Below are positions 41,328 through 49,806 of a DNA stretch of 64,000 bases, piece after piece (the first letter of the stretch is position 1; each line of letters begins with the position of its first letter). Made by a program: the position numbers and the translations under genes. The notes under the pieces are model-generated. The model searched no databases and was not told the origin of the DNA. It was given only the letters and a program-made list of their open reading frames with translations. The stretch comes from Kitasatospora atroaurantiaca. Lineage in GTDB: Bacteria > Actinomycetota > Actinomycetes > Streptomycetales > Streptomycetaceae. Where the stretch lies: assembly GCF_007828955.1 (NCBI RefSeq), contig NZ_VIVR01000001.1:3348001-3412000 (forward strand), written 5' to 3'.

Positions 41328-42854
41328 CTACCGGGCCTCGGCCGGTGCGCCGAACCAGGCGGTGAGGGCTTCCGGCAGGCCCGGGGTGTCCGGGGCGTCG
41401 GCGGCCCAGGCGACGAAGCCGTCCGGGCGGACCAGGAGGGCGGCCAGTTCCGGGCGGGACGGGCACTCGGCGGCGACCGTACGGACCCGGCCGTCGTAAC
41501 CCCGCGCCTGCGGAGCGTCCGGGGTGAGCGTCAGCAGCAGTCCCCCACCGGGCCGGCAGTGGTCGGCGAGGCGGGTGCCGTCGGCGAACTCCAGCTCCGG
41601 GGCGGCCGCACCGACCAGCGGGTGCCCCCCGACCGGGGCGACCCGCTGGAGGACGCCCGAGAGGCACTTGGCCATGTACGTGCTGCCGGTCTCGGTCGCC
41701 AGCAGGTCCGCGAAGACCGCGCGCAGCGCGCGCTCCTGCGGCTGCGGGCGCATCAGGGCGATCTGCGCGCGAGTCCAGTCGAGGACGGCCGCCCCGACGG
41801 GGTGCCGCTCGGCGGTGTAGGTGTCGAGCAGGCCTTCCGGGGCGGTACCCCGGACCACGGCCGCCAGCTTCCAGCCGAGGTTGACCGCGTCGCCGATGCC
41901 GAGGTTGAGCCCCTGCCCGCCGAACGGCGAGTGGACGTGCGCGGCGTCGCCCGCCAGCAGCACCCTGCCCTGCCGGTAATCGGCGGCCTGCCGGGCGTTG
42001 TCGGTGAAGCGGGTGGCGCTGTGGACGGCCGTCACGGTGACCTCCTCCCCGGTCACCCTGCGGATGGCGGCGGTCAGCTCCTCGGCCGTGATCGGGGCGC
42101 TGCGGTCCGCCGGCGGCCCGTCGAACCGGACGGTCAGGATGCGGCCGGGCATCGGGCCGGTCACGTAGATGCCGGTGTCGGTGGCGTTCCACCCGGGCCT
42201 GAGCTTCTCCGCCCCGGTGAACTCGGCCATCGCCTGGTGGCCGGTGATCTGCGGGTCGGTCCCCGGGAAGGCGAAGCCGGCCAGCTTGCGTACGGTGCTG
42301 CGCCCGCCGTCGGCCCCGACCAGCCAGCCGGCCCGCAGCGGTGGCCCCTCGGCGAGCCGGACGGTCACGCCGGCCCCGTCCTGCTCGAAGCCGACCAGTT
42401 CCACGCCCCGGCGCACCTCGACGCCCAGCTGGGCGGCCCAGGCCGTCAGCACGGCCTCGACCTCCTGCTGGGGGACGGCGAGCACGTCGGCGGCGGGCCC
42501 GAGGCCGGTCAGCTCGGGTACGGTCTCGTCGATCAGCGTCGGGTCGAGCATGAGGCCGCCGAAGTGGGCGCCGTACTTCGGGAAGCGGCGCGGGCCCGCG
42601 GCGGGCTGCGGCTGCTGCTGGAAGAAGGCCCGGACGCGCTCCAGCATCCGGTCCTGGGCCGCCGCCAGCTGCGGGAGCAGTCCCCGCCGGTCGAAGGCGC
42701 GGGCGGTGGCGACGTTCACCGCTCCGGCTTTGACGGTCAGATCCGGCTCCGCGAGCCGTTCGACGACCAGTGCGTTCGCGCTGGCCAGCTTGAGTTCACA
42801 GGCGAGGAGCAGCCCAACCGGACCCGCCCCCGCGATCACCACGTCAGTGTCCAT
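41328..42854 (-). CDS. FAD-dependent aromatic monooxygenase
   Basis: A 508-aa class A flavoprotein hydroxylase. It has MDTDVVIAGAGPVGLLLACE (FAD GxGxxG near the N-terminus), VRLAEGPPLRAGWLVGADGG (DG motif) and GRVLLAGDAAHVHSPFGGQG (GD motif). The C-terminal thioredoxin-like part ends with the family's usual LVRPDGFVAWAAD. Relatives include rifampicin and polyketide hydroxylases. The ATG at 42854 is preceded by an operator region shared with the divergent TetR gene, so the repressor probably senses the enzyme's substrate. Confidence 0.9.
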   Translation of the reverse strand: MDTDVVIAGAGPVGLLLACELKLASANALVVERLAEPDLTVKAGAVNVATARAFDRRGLLPQLAAAQDRMLERVRAFFQQQPQPAAGPRRFPKYGAHFGGLMLDPTLIDETVPELTGLGPAADVLAVPQQEVEAVLTAWAAQLGVEVRRGVELVGFEQDGAGVTVRLAEGPPLRAGWLVGADGGRSTVRKLAGFAFPGTDPQITGHQAMAEFTGAEKLRPGWNATDTGIYVTGPMPGRILTVRFDGPPADRSAPITAEELTAAIRRVTGEEVTVTAVHSATRFTDNARQAADYRQGRVLLAGDAAHVHSPFGGQGLNLGIGDAVNLGWKLAAVVRGTAPEGLLDTYTAERHPVGAAVLDWTRAQIALMRPQPQERALRAVFADLLATETGSTYMAKCLSGVLQRVAPVGGHPLVGAAAPELEFADGTRLADHCRPGGGLLLTLTPDAPQARGYDGRVRTVAAECPSRPELAALLVRPDGFVAWAADAPDTPGLPEALTAWFGAPAEAR

Positions 42855-42860
42855 GGAGAA

Positions 42861-42880
42861 AACTGTACCCGGTACAAGTT
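42861..42880. promoter_or_regulatory. Operator for the TetR/monooxygenase pair
   Basis: aactgtacccggtacaagtt has near-perfect symmetry around TGTACC-C-GGTACA. A related half-site, gtatagttttc, follows towards the TetR gene, and gaaaact/agttttc form an outer repeat. Confidence 0.6.
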
Positions 42881-42902
42881 TATGGTGGGTATAGTTTTCC
42901 GC

Positions 42903-43571
42903 ATGGAATCCCAGCCCTCCCTCCGCGAGCGCAAGAAGCAGCAGACCCGGCTGCGCATCTCCGAGGCGGCCACGGCCCTCTTCATCGCGCGCGGCTTCGA
43001 CGAGGTCTCCGTCGCCGAGGTGGCCGAGGCGGCCGAGGTCTCGAAGATGACCGTCTTCAACTACTTCCCGCGCAAGGAGGAGCTGCTCCTCGACCGGGTC
43101 CCGGAGGCCATCGAGCTCGTCACCACCGCGATCCGCGGCCGCGCTCCCGGCCGGAGCCCGCTGGACGCGCTGCACGCCCTGGTCCTCGACCTGGCCGAGC
43201 GCCGCCACCCGCTGTCCGGGATCGGCGACACCATGCCGGCCTTCTGGCGGACGGTGCTCGACTCGCCCGCCCTGCGCGCGTACGCCCGGGAGGCGCTGGA
43301 GCAACTGGAGGACCACCTGGCCCGGCTGATCGCCGAGGAGCCCGGTCGGCTCCCCGGCGAGGAGGAGGCCAGGTTCGCCGCCGCCCTCGGTATGACGGCC
43401 TGTCGCACCGTGTTCACCGCGACCGCGCGCCGCATCCTCGCCGGGGAGCCGGCCGACGCCGTCGCGGCCGACCACCGGGCGTTCACCGACCGGGTGTTCG
43501 CCGCCGTCGCCCGTGCGTTCGCCGAGTTCGCGGAACCGGCGGAACCATCGGCGGGCCCCCAGGAGTCTTGA
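42903..43571 (+). CDS. TetR-family regulator
   Basis: A 222-aa protein. KKQQTRLRISEAATALFIAR is followed by VAEVAEAAEVSKMTVFNYFP as the HTH, and a helical ligand domain follows. It is divergent from the FAD monooxygenase with a 48-bp gap that holds a TGTACC/GGTACA operator. The tyrosine phosphatase gene starts 44 bp downstream and could be read with it. Confidence 0.9.
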   Translation: MESQPSLRERKKQQTRLRISEAATALFIARGFDEVSVAEVAEAAEVSKMTVFNYFPRKEELLLDRVPEAIELVTTAIRGRAPGRSPLDALHALVLDLAERRHPLSGIGDTMPAFWRTVLDSPALRAYAREALEQLEDHLARLIAEEPGRLPGEEEARFAAALGMTACRTVFTATARRILAGEPADAVAADHRAFTDRVFAAVARAFAEFAEPAEPSAGPQES

Positions 43572-43615
43572 TCTCAAGGGGGCGGAGCGTCCTCTGTCCA
43601 AAGGGGGAGCTTCAT

Positions 43616-44323
43616 ATGACGGACGATCTGATAACCGGCCGCAGCCTGGTCTGGGACGGCTGCCTCAACGTACGGGACCTCGGGGGGCTGACCACCGCCG
43701 ACGGCCGCCGCACCCGCCCGGGCGCCGTGGTCCGCGCCGACAACCTCGACCGGCTCACCGCCGAGGGCTGGGCGGCCCTCCAGGCGTACGGCGTGCGCAC
43801 GGTGGTGGACCTGCGGGACGAGCAGGACTACCGGCCGCTGCTCCCGCGCCCCGAGGGCATAGACCTGCTCCGGGTGCCGCTCGACCGGCTGGCCGGGGCC
43901 GAGTGGTGGGAGCGGTTCGGCGGGCTGGACGGCACCCCGCTCTCCTTCTCGCCCTACCTCGACCACTGCGCGCACGCCGTCACCGCGGTGGTCTCGGCCG
44001 TCGCCCGGGCGCAGCCGGGAGCCGTCGTGGTGCACTGCGGCGCCGGGCGCGACCGCACCGGCCTGGCCGCGCTCGTGCTGCTCGCGGCGGCGCGGGTCAC
44101 GCCCGCCGACGTCGCGGCCGACTACCTGCTCAGCGCGCCCAACCTGCGCCCGCTGTGGGCCATGCTCGGCCACCCGGACCAGGAGCAGGCGATCGAGGCC
44201 GTGCTCGCCGGCGAGGGCACCACCGCCGAGGCCGCCCTGCTGGCCACCCTCGCCGCCTTCGACCCGGACGCCTACCTGCCTGCGGGCGACCTGGCCGCCG
44301 TCCGGGCCCGGCTGGTCGGCTGA
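43616..44323 (+). CDS. Tyrosine-specific protein phosphatase
   Basis: A 235-aa protein. The active-site loop VVVHCGAGRDRTGLAAL (Cys about residue 140, CX5R) is that of PtpA2/MptpB-type phosphatases. Upstream it has the family's GCLNVRDLGGLTTADG and VVDLRDEQDY. Such enzymes act on phosphotyrosine, phosphoserine and phosphoinositides. The ATG is preceded by a gggggag RBS. The protein has no signal peptide. Confidence 0.9.
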   Translation: MTDDLITGRSLVWDGCLNVRDLGGLTTADGRRTRPGAVVRADNLDRLTAEGWAALQAYGVRTVVDLRDEQDYRPLLPRPEGIDLLRVPLDRLAGAEWWERFGGLDGTPLSFSPYLDHCAHAVTAVVSAVARAQPGAVVVHCGAGRDRTGLAALVLLAAARVTPADVAADYLLSAPNLRPLWAMLGHPDQEQAIEAVLAGEGTTAEAALLATLAAFDPDAYLPAGDLAAVRARLVG

Positions 44324-44329
44324 CGCCGG

Positions 44330-44899
44330 CTACCAGAGCCGGTCGATCGAGCCCGGGTACAGGGCGATCCGGGTGTGCCGGAAGCTCTCCCGGGCCGCCC
44401 TGGCGCGATCGGAGCAGAACGCCGCCATGGCCACCTTGTCGAAGCCGGGCCGGTCGCTCGGGAACGGGTCCTCGGCCGTACCGCCGATCAGCACGGTGCC
44501 GGGGAGCGGCTGCCAGCCCGCGCTCTCGTAGAACCCCTGCAACGGGCGGTCACAGGTGAACAGGCCGAGGTCGGCACCGCCGGCCTCGATCCTGCGGCGC
44601 GCCGCCGCCACCAACTGCCTGCCGTGGCCCCGGCCCTGGTACGCGCGATCGGTGACGACGGTGCTCAGGCCACGGGCCCGGTAGGTGGCGCCCGCGTGGA
44701 CGAGCTCCTTGCCGAGGACGTCCAGGGCGGCGAGCACCCGGCCGCCGTCCACCAGCAGCATCGAGTACGGCCGCAGCGCCGGGTCGTGGCTCAGCCCCGG
44801 GTCGGAGCCGCAGCTCGGCCATGCCTGCTCCTGCAACGCCCAGACCTGCGCGCGGAGTTCGGACGGCACCTCGGCCTCCGGAAACTCCAGGATCTGCAT
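44330..44899 (-). CDS. GNAT family N-acetyltransferase, AAC(2')-like
   Basis: A 189-aa protein. Motif A is LSTVVTDRAYQGRGHGRQLV with the Q/RxxGxG/A acetyl-CoA loop, and ADLGLFTCDRPLQGFYESAG is motif B. The layout and length recall aminoglycoside 2'-N-acetyltransferases, but the typical acceptor residues cannot be confirmed. It is divergent from the methyltransferase gene and convergent with the phosphatase gene (6-bp gap). Confidence 0.82.
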   Translation of the reverse strand: MQILEFPEAEVPSELRAQVWALQEQAWPSCGSDPGLSHDPALRPYSMLLVDGGRVLAALDVLGKELVHAGATYRARGLSTVVTDRAYQGRGHGRQLVAAARRRIEAGGADLGLFTCDRPLQGFYESAGWQPLPGTVLIGGTAEDPFPSDRPGFDKVAMAAFCSDRARAARESFRHTRIALYPGSIDRLW

Positions 44900-44958
44900 C
44901 TGCCGTGCTCCCGATATTTGATGGCGGCTCGCCCGCCCGGCTGCGGATACTGCGCAGT

Positions 44959-45660
44959 ATGGTGCAATTCGCGGATTTCGACTCGCGCGGCTATCCCATG
45001 GTGGATGTCCGCACGGGCTACGGCCAGTGGGTGGAGAGTTACGAACAGACCGTCGAGGACGCGATGGACGTCGACGTCCTGGCCCGGCTGGCCGTACCAG
45101 ACTGGCCGTCGGTACGGCGGGCCGCCGATCTCGGCTGCGGGACGGGCCGCACCGGCGCCTGGCTGCGGCGACAGGGCGTGGCGGCGGTGGACGGGGTGGA
45201 CCTCACGCCCGAGATGCTCGCCGTCGCCCGCGCCAAGGGAGCCCACGACCGGCTGGTGGAGGCCGACCTGGCCGCGAGCGGCCTGCCGGGCGAGGCGTAC
45301 GACCTGGTGATCTCCTCCCTGGTGGACGAGCACCTGGCCGAGCTCGGCCCCCTCTACCGCGAGGCCTTCCGCCTGGCGCGGCCGGGCGCGCTCTTCGTCC
45401 TGGTCGGGCTGCACCCGTACTTCATCATGGCGGCCGGCATGCCCACGCACTTCACCAGCGCGGCCGGCGAGTCCATCGCCATCACCACCCACGTCCACCT
45501 GGTCAGCGACCACCTCACGGCCGGGCTGGCCGCGGGCTGGCAGCTCGCCGAGATGAACGAGTCGGTGGTGGACGACCGCTGGATCGCCCTCAAGCCGAAG
45601 TGGGAACGCCTGCGCAGTCACCCGGTCTCCGCGGCGTACGCCTGGCGCAAACCGGCCTAG
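44959..45660 (+). CDS. SAM-dependent methyltransferase
   Basis: A 233-aa class I methyltransferase. Motif I is AADLGCGTGRTGAWL, with motif II VDGVDLTPEMLAVARAKG and motif III DLVISSLVDEHL. The acceptor is unknown. No RBS is visible before the ATG, which is directly preceded by a 10-bp palindrome, actgcgcagt. The message may be leaderless. Confidence 0.87.
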   Translation: MVQFADFDSRGYPMVDVRTGYGQWVESYEQTVEDAMDVDVLARLAVPDWPSVRRAADLGCGTGRTGAWLRRQGVAAVDGVDLTPEMLAVARAKGAHDRLVEADLAASGLPGEAYDLVISSLVDEHLAELGPLYREAFRLARPGALFVLVGLHPYFIMAAGMPTHFTSAAGESIAITTHVHLVSDHLTAGLAAGWQLAEMNESVVDDRWIALKPKWERLRSHPVSAAYAWRKPA

Positions 45661-45670
45661 AGGCCCCGCC

Positions 45671-45779
45671 AGTATTGGGCATCCCAGGGGCGCGGGGAAC
45701 TGCGCGAGATCGGAAGGCAACGGCCTGTGCCCTACCGCCTCGCGCAGTTCCCCGCGCCCCTGTGGTTGGCCCGCTGCCT
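45671..45779. repeat. Modular palindromic intergenic element, copy C
   Basis: A 24-bp perfect inverted repeat (caggggcgcggggaactgcg and cga(g), 45685-45708, paired with 45739-45762) encloses atcggaaggcaacggcctgt. The right flank tgtggttggcccgctgcc is the reverse of the left flank of copies A and D. It lies between convergent methyltransferase and NUDIX genes. Confidence 0.88.
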
Positions 45780-45795
45780 CACCTGCTCCACGCTG

Positions 45796-46290
45796 TCAGA
45801 AGCCCGAGTTGGGGCTGGTCACGATGCGGGTGCGGCCGTCGGAGCGGGCGGCGAGGCCGGCGGTGAGGCGCAGGGAGCGGCTGGGGCCGAGGAGGGTGAG
45901 CGCCTCGTCGGGGGTGGCCCAGCGGTAGGCGTCGAGTTCGCCGGGCGGGAGGGTGATCGGGGTGTCGGTGGGGATGGTGCCGAGGTCGAAGAGGAAGTGG
46001 ACGGCCGGGTGCTCGAGTTCGGCCGAGGGGTGGGTCCAGGCGACGGCGAGCAGCTCACCGGCCTCGTTGACGATGCCGGTCTCCTCCTGGAGCTCGCGCG
46101 TCGCGCACTCCTGGGGGTTCTCCCCCACGTCGATCGTCCCGCCGACGAACTGCCAGTGCTCCCGGTAGCCGGCCTTGACGATCAGCACCCGCCCCTCCGG
46201 GTCGCTGATCAGGCAGCCGGCGGCGGCATAGACGCGGGGCAGCGAGGCGAGCCACTCGTCGCGGGTCTGGAGCAGGGGGCTGTCCGACAT
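45796..46290 (-). CDS. NUDIX hydrolase
   Basis: A 164-aa protein. The NUDIX box is GGTIDVGENPQECATRELQE-ETG, with all acidic residues present (GX5EX7REUXEEXGU). The start is MSDSPLLQTRDEWLASL, with a ggaaagga RBS. Such enzymes hydrolyse nucleoside diphosphates linked to another group; the substrate is not known. Upstream in-frame translation to 46545 has no RBS and is unlikely. Confidence 0.9.
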   Translation of the reverse strand: MSDSPLLQTRDEWLASLPRVYAAAGCLISDPEGRVLIVKAGYREHWQFVGGTIDVGENPQECATRELQEETGIVNEAGELLAVAWTHPSAELEHPAVHFLFDLGTIPTDTPITLPPGELDAYRWATPDEALTLLGPSRSLRLTAGLAARSDGRTRIVTSPNSGF

Positions 46291-46489
46291 GGCGGTCCTT
46301 TCCGGTGGAGGTGCCAACTCTCGCACGCCGGCCGAAACTCCATGGCCCGAACCGGCCGCCCACGGGCGGAGCAGGGTCAAGATCGGGTCGGTGCGAAGGC
46401 GTTGACGCCGGGTGAGCCGAGCTGCGCCCGGCAGGCCGAACGGGGCGGCGCCTCTCCGGGCGCCACCCCGCACGGCGTGGTGGCCGAGG

Positions 46490-46771
46490 TCAGTGGGCGG
46501 AGTGCTTCTCCGCGCCCCGGTGGCGGTGCCCCGGGAGCTCGGCATGGTGGGCCGGGCCGGTGGCCGGGGTCGCGGCGGCGGACGAACGGCGTCCGCCGTG
46601 GCTGAAGACCGCGTCGCCGAAGTACGGCCCGGACTGCCCCGCCCTAGGGCCGTCCGTGTGGAGCTGGGGGGCCAGCGGGCCCGGGTCGGCTGCCATGCCG
46701 CGGCGTTCGAGGAGTTCCTGGGTGCCGCGACGGAGTTTGGTCATCTTGCCCATCGATCGCTTGGTCATCAT
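46490..46771 (-). CDS. Small basic protein of unknown function
   Basis: A 93-aa protein. It starts MMTKRSMGKMTKLRRGTQEL with a basic amphipathic helix, continues as LERRGMAADPGPLAPQLHTD, and ends in a His/Ala-rich tail (GHRHRGAEKHSAH). A good RBS, gggaggtcg, precedes two adjacent ATGs, which is why I believe it is real. It has no recognised domain and no signal peptide. It is divergent from the flippase gene. Confidence 0.55.
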   Translation of the reverse strand: MMTKRSMGKMTKLRRGTQELLERRGMAADPGPLAPQLHTDGPRAGQSGPYFGDAVFSHGGRRSSAAATPATGPAHHAELPGHRHRGAEKHSAH

Positions 46772-46919
46772 CGACCTCCCTTCGGCGGCCGCTCACCTCG
46801 CCGGGGTGCGTGGCAATGCGGGCGCACGGGCTGTTATGTCCGGATTCTAACCTTTTGGCGAAATCCCGGTGCCTCCCAGCAGCCCTGCCCGCCGGACGCC
46901 GCATATGGGAGCATGCCGC

Positions 46920-49295
46920 GTGGTCACGGTGATACAGGATGACAAGCTGACTCAGGTGCGTACGGCCCGCACGGACGGGCGCGTACGGCACCCGGCCTCG
47001 CTGATCCGCTGCCTGCTCGGGTTCGCCGCCCTGGGTCTCACCCTGTTGCTCGCCGCCTGCGCCCAGGGCACGGCCGGCGGCCTGGACGCCGACGTGGCGG
47101 AGGGTGCGGGCCTGGTGCCCTGGCCCCCCGGCCGCCTGGCGGGGGCGCTCTCCGCCGTCGCCCTGCTGCTGGTACCGCTCGCCTTCGCGGTCGACCGGCT
47201 CGCCCGGCGCAGCAGGCTGCGGGTCGCCGACGGGGTGCTCGCCGCCGTGATCGCATACGGGCTCTCGCTCGGGCTCGACCTGCTCGTCGGCGGGCTCACC
47301 GCGCTGACCCACGCGGCGCCCGACGGCCACGGCCGCACCGACCCCGTCTACGGCCACCTGGCACCCGTCCTCGCCTTCATGACGGCGGTCGGCCTGGCGG
47401 GCCTGCCGCGCTGGCGGACGGCCCTGGCCGCCGCCCTCACCACCGCCGGGCTGTCCGGCCTGATCACCGGCTACGCGACCCCGCTCTCGCTGCTGCTGGC
47501 CCTGCTGCTCGGCTGGGCCACCGCCCACGGCGCCGTATACGCCGTCGGCACGCCCACCCACCGGCCGACGCCCGAGCAGGTGCTGCTGACCCTCGGCCAG
47601 GCCGGCGTACGCCCGCACCTGGCCAGGCAGACCGGCCCCAGCCGCTACCTGGTCACCCAGCACGACGACCGGCCCGACCTGGACGTCCTGCTGCTCGACC
47701 GCCAGGCGCAGGCGACCGGCCTGTTCCACCGCCTCTGGCTGCTGCTGCGACTGCGTACCGCACCGCGCGCCCACGGCCTGCGCTCCCTGCGCACCGGCCT
47801 CGAACACGAAGCCCTGCTCGCGTACGCGGCCACGGCCGCCGGAGTCCGCACCCGCCGACTCGCCGCCGCCGCCGAACTCGGCCCGGACGCGGCCGTGGTG
47901 GCGTACGACTTCCTGCCGGGACGGCCCCTCGCGGAACTCCCCGAGGAGGAGCTGACGGACGCGCTGCTCACCGACGCCTGGCGGCAGCTGCACCTCCTGC
48001 AGCGCCGGCAGATAGCCCACCGCGCGCTCTCACCGGAGTTCGTACTGGTCGGCACGGACGGCACGGTGCACCTGGTGGGCCTGGCGGACGGCGAGATCGC
48101 GGCCGGGGAGCTGCTGCTGCGCCTGGACGTCGCCGGGATGCTCAGCACGCTCGCCCTGCAGTGCGGCGCCGAGCGGGCGGTCGCGACCGGTGTGGCGGTG
48201 CTCGGCCCGGCCGTGGTCGGCGGGGCGCTGCCGATGCTGCAGCCGATCGCCCTGTCGCGCGGCACCCGGGCGGCACTGAAGGAGCGCCCCGAGCTGCTCG
48301 GCGCCATCCGCGAGGAGATACTGCGCAGCCGGCCGCAGGCGCCGGTGCAGCCCGTCCGGCTGGAGCGGCTGCGGCCGCGCACCCTGGTCACCTTCGCGGC
48401 CGGGCTGCTCGCCGGGTATCTGCTGCTGCAGTACCTGTTCAGCTCCGACACCAACCCGATCACGGCCGTCGCCGACGCGGACCCTGCCTGGCTGGGCGCC
48501 GCCGTGCTGGCCGCCGCGGCCAGCTATCTCGCCGCCACCCTCGGGTTCGTCGGCTTCGTGCCCGAGCGGTTGAGCTTCCGCCGCGCACTGGCCGCCCAAC
48601 TGGCGGGCTCGTTCGCCAAGTTGGTGTCGCCCGGCGGCGTCGGCGGGGTGGCGCTGAACACCCGCTTCCTGCAGTGCAGCGGCATCCCGACCGCCCAGGC
48701 ACTGTCCAGCGTGGGCGCCTCCCAGCTGCTCGGGCTCGTCCTGCATATGCTGCAACTGGCCTTCTTCTGCAGCCTGTTGGGTCTTGGCCCGGGCTCCGCG
48801 CTGCCGGACCCGCTGGTCCTGGGGGCCGGGCTGGCGGCCACCACCACCCTCGTCCTCTCGGCCGTGGCCGTCCCCTGGGTGCGCCGCCGGCTCGCCGCGC
48901 TGCTGCGGCCGCTGCGGGCCGAGGTACTGCCCCGGCTGCTGGACCTGCTCCAGCAGCCGGGCAAGCTGGCCGCCGGGGTGGCGGGGCAGCTCCTGGTGTC
49001 GATGGCCTTCGTGCTCTGCCTGTACTGCTGTGTACTGGCCGTCGGGCAGCAGCCGCAGTTCGCGCCGGTCGCCGTCACCTTCCTGGCGGGGAACGCGGCC
49101 GCGTCGGCCGTTCCGACCCCGGGCGGCGCGGGCGCGGTCGAGGGGCTGCTCACCGAGGCGCTGGCCCGTACCGGGTCGATGGACCACGGCACGGCGTTCG
49201 CGGCGGTGATGCTGTTCCGGCTGCTGATCTTCCTGCTTCCGGCCCTGCCCGGGTGGGCCGCCTTCGCCTGGCTACAGCGCCGCAAGGCGCTCTAG
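46920..49295 (+). CDS. MprF-type flippase with a degenerate kinase-like domain
   Basis: About 791 residues in three parts. Residues 20-210 are about six transmembrane helices. Residues about 240-450 form a kinase-like soluble domain with EHEALLAYAATAAGV, YDFLPGRPL and QIAHRALSPEFVLVG. In this last segment the catalytic Asp of HRD/HGD is Ala, and the DFG is replaced by LVGLADGEI. Residues 480-791 are the LPG_synthase_TM (MprF/AglD flippase) region, including SFAKLVSPGGVGGVALNTRF and AVPTPGGAGAVEGLL. It may flip lipids under control of a pseudokinase. The start choice (GTG 46920 or ATG 46905) is uncertain. Confidence 0.8.
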   Translation: MVTVIQDDKLTQVRTARTDGRVRHPASLIRCLLGFAALGLTLLLAACAQGTAGGLDADVAEGAGLVPWPPGRLAGALSAVALLLVPLAFAVDRLARRSRLRVADGVLAAVIAYGLSLGLDLLVGGLTALTHAAPDGHGRTDPVYGHLAPVLAFMTAVGLAGLPRWRTALAAALTTAGLSGLITGYATPLSLLLALLLGWATAHGAVYAVGTPTHRPTPEQVLLTLGQAGVRPHLARQTGPSRYLVTQHDDRPDLDVLLLDRQAQATGLFHRLWLLLRLRTAPRAHGLRSLRTGLEHEALLAYAATAAGVRTRRLAAAAELGPDAAVVAYDFLPGRPLAELPEEELTDALLTDAWRQLHLLQRRQIAHRALSPEFVLVGTDGTVHLVGLADGEIAAGELLLRLDVAGMLSTLALQCGAERAVATGVAVLGPAVVGGALPMLQPIALSRGTRAALKERPELLGAIREEILRSRPQAPVQPVRLERLRPRTLVTFAAGLLAGYLLLQYLFSSDTNPITAVADADPAWLGAAVLAAAASYLAATLGFVGFVPERLSFRRALAAQLAGSFAKLVSPGGVGGVALNTRFLQCSGIPTAQALSSVGASQLLGLVLHMLQLAFFCSLLGLGPGSALPDPLVLGAGLAATTTLVLSAVAVPWVRRRLAALLRPLRAEVLPRLLDLLQQPGKLAAGVAGQLLVSMAFVLCLYCCVLAVGQQPQFAPVAVTFLAGNAAASAVPTPGGAGAVEGLLTEALARTGSMDHGTAFAAVMLFRLLIFLLPALPGWAAFAWLQRRKAL

Positions 49296-49304
49296 ACCCC
49301 CGGT

Positions 49305-49538
49305 CTACCGGTACTCGTCCTCGTCGAGCTCGACCACCCGGGTCTGCTCGGCGGCGTCCGCGTCGTTCGAGTCGTCGGAGCCGAGGGCGCGGCGCCGGCG
49401 GAACTGCTCGTAGTCGTCGCCAGGGTGGTTCTCGATCTCGCGGTCCTCGTCCTCCGTTTCCACGACGACGGGGGACTCCTCCTCGGCGAAGTCGTCGAAG
49501 TCCTCGGGGAACTCGGGATTCTCGGGGTTCTGGCGCAT
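49305..49538 (-). CDS. Small acidic protein of unknown function
   Basis: A 77-aa protein with 29 Asp/Glu residues: NPENPEFPEDFDDFAEEESP, then VVVETEDEDREIENHPGDDY and a C-terminal VVELDEDEYR. It has a short basic cluster (QFRRRRAL), is probably disordered, and carries no known domain. It is convergent with the flippase gene (9-bp gap). Confidence 0.65.
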   Translation of the reverse strand: MRQNPENPEFPEDFDDFAEEESPVVVETEDEDREIENHPGDDYEQFRRRRALGSDDSNDADAAEQTRVVELDEDEYR

Positions 49539-49677
49539 GGCGTCCGTCCCTGCTGCTCGGAGCCCCAGCTGGGCCCAGGTGACTCTTAGAAGTATCCGAC
49601 TCCGGCAGCCCCGCCGGGTACCCTCGCCCGGCCGTCGGCGTGTTGCCCGGCCCCGGGGGAGCCCGGGCGGGCCGTCG

Positions 49678-49701
49678 GGGGTCAGCCGATCGGTTGACCC
49701 C
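49678..49701. promoter_or_regulatory. Inverted repeat upstream of the heme-binding protein gene
   Basis: ggggtca and tgacccc with a 10-bp spacer, about 106 bp upstream of the HbpS-like start. Confidence 0.4.
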
Positions 49702-49806
49702 GGAGTCGGCCGTCGCGTCGACCCGGCGGGCCCGGTTCAGGGCCGAGGATCGAAGCAGAGCGGGAGCAGCGTGCTTCCGGCGCCGATCCGAGCAGGAGCA
49801 ACTCCC

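Noticed and set aside
42855..43601. A 250-residue N-terminal extension of the FAD monooxygenase
   Set aside because: It is antisense to the TetR gene and passes through the operator. The FAD motif starts right after the ATG at 42854.
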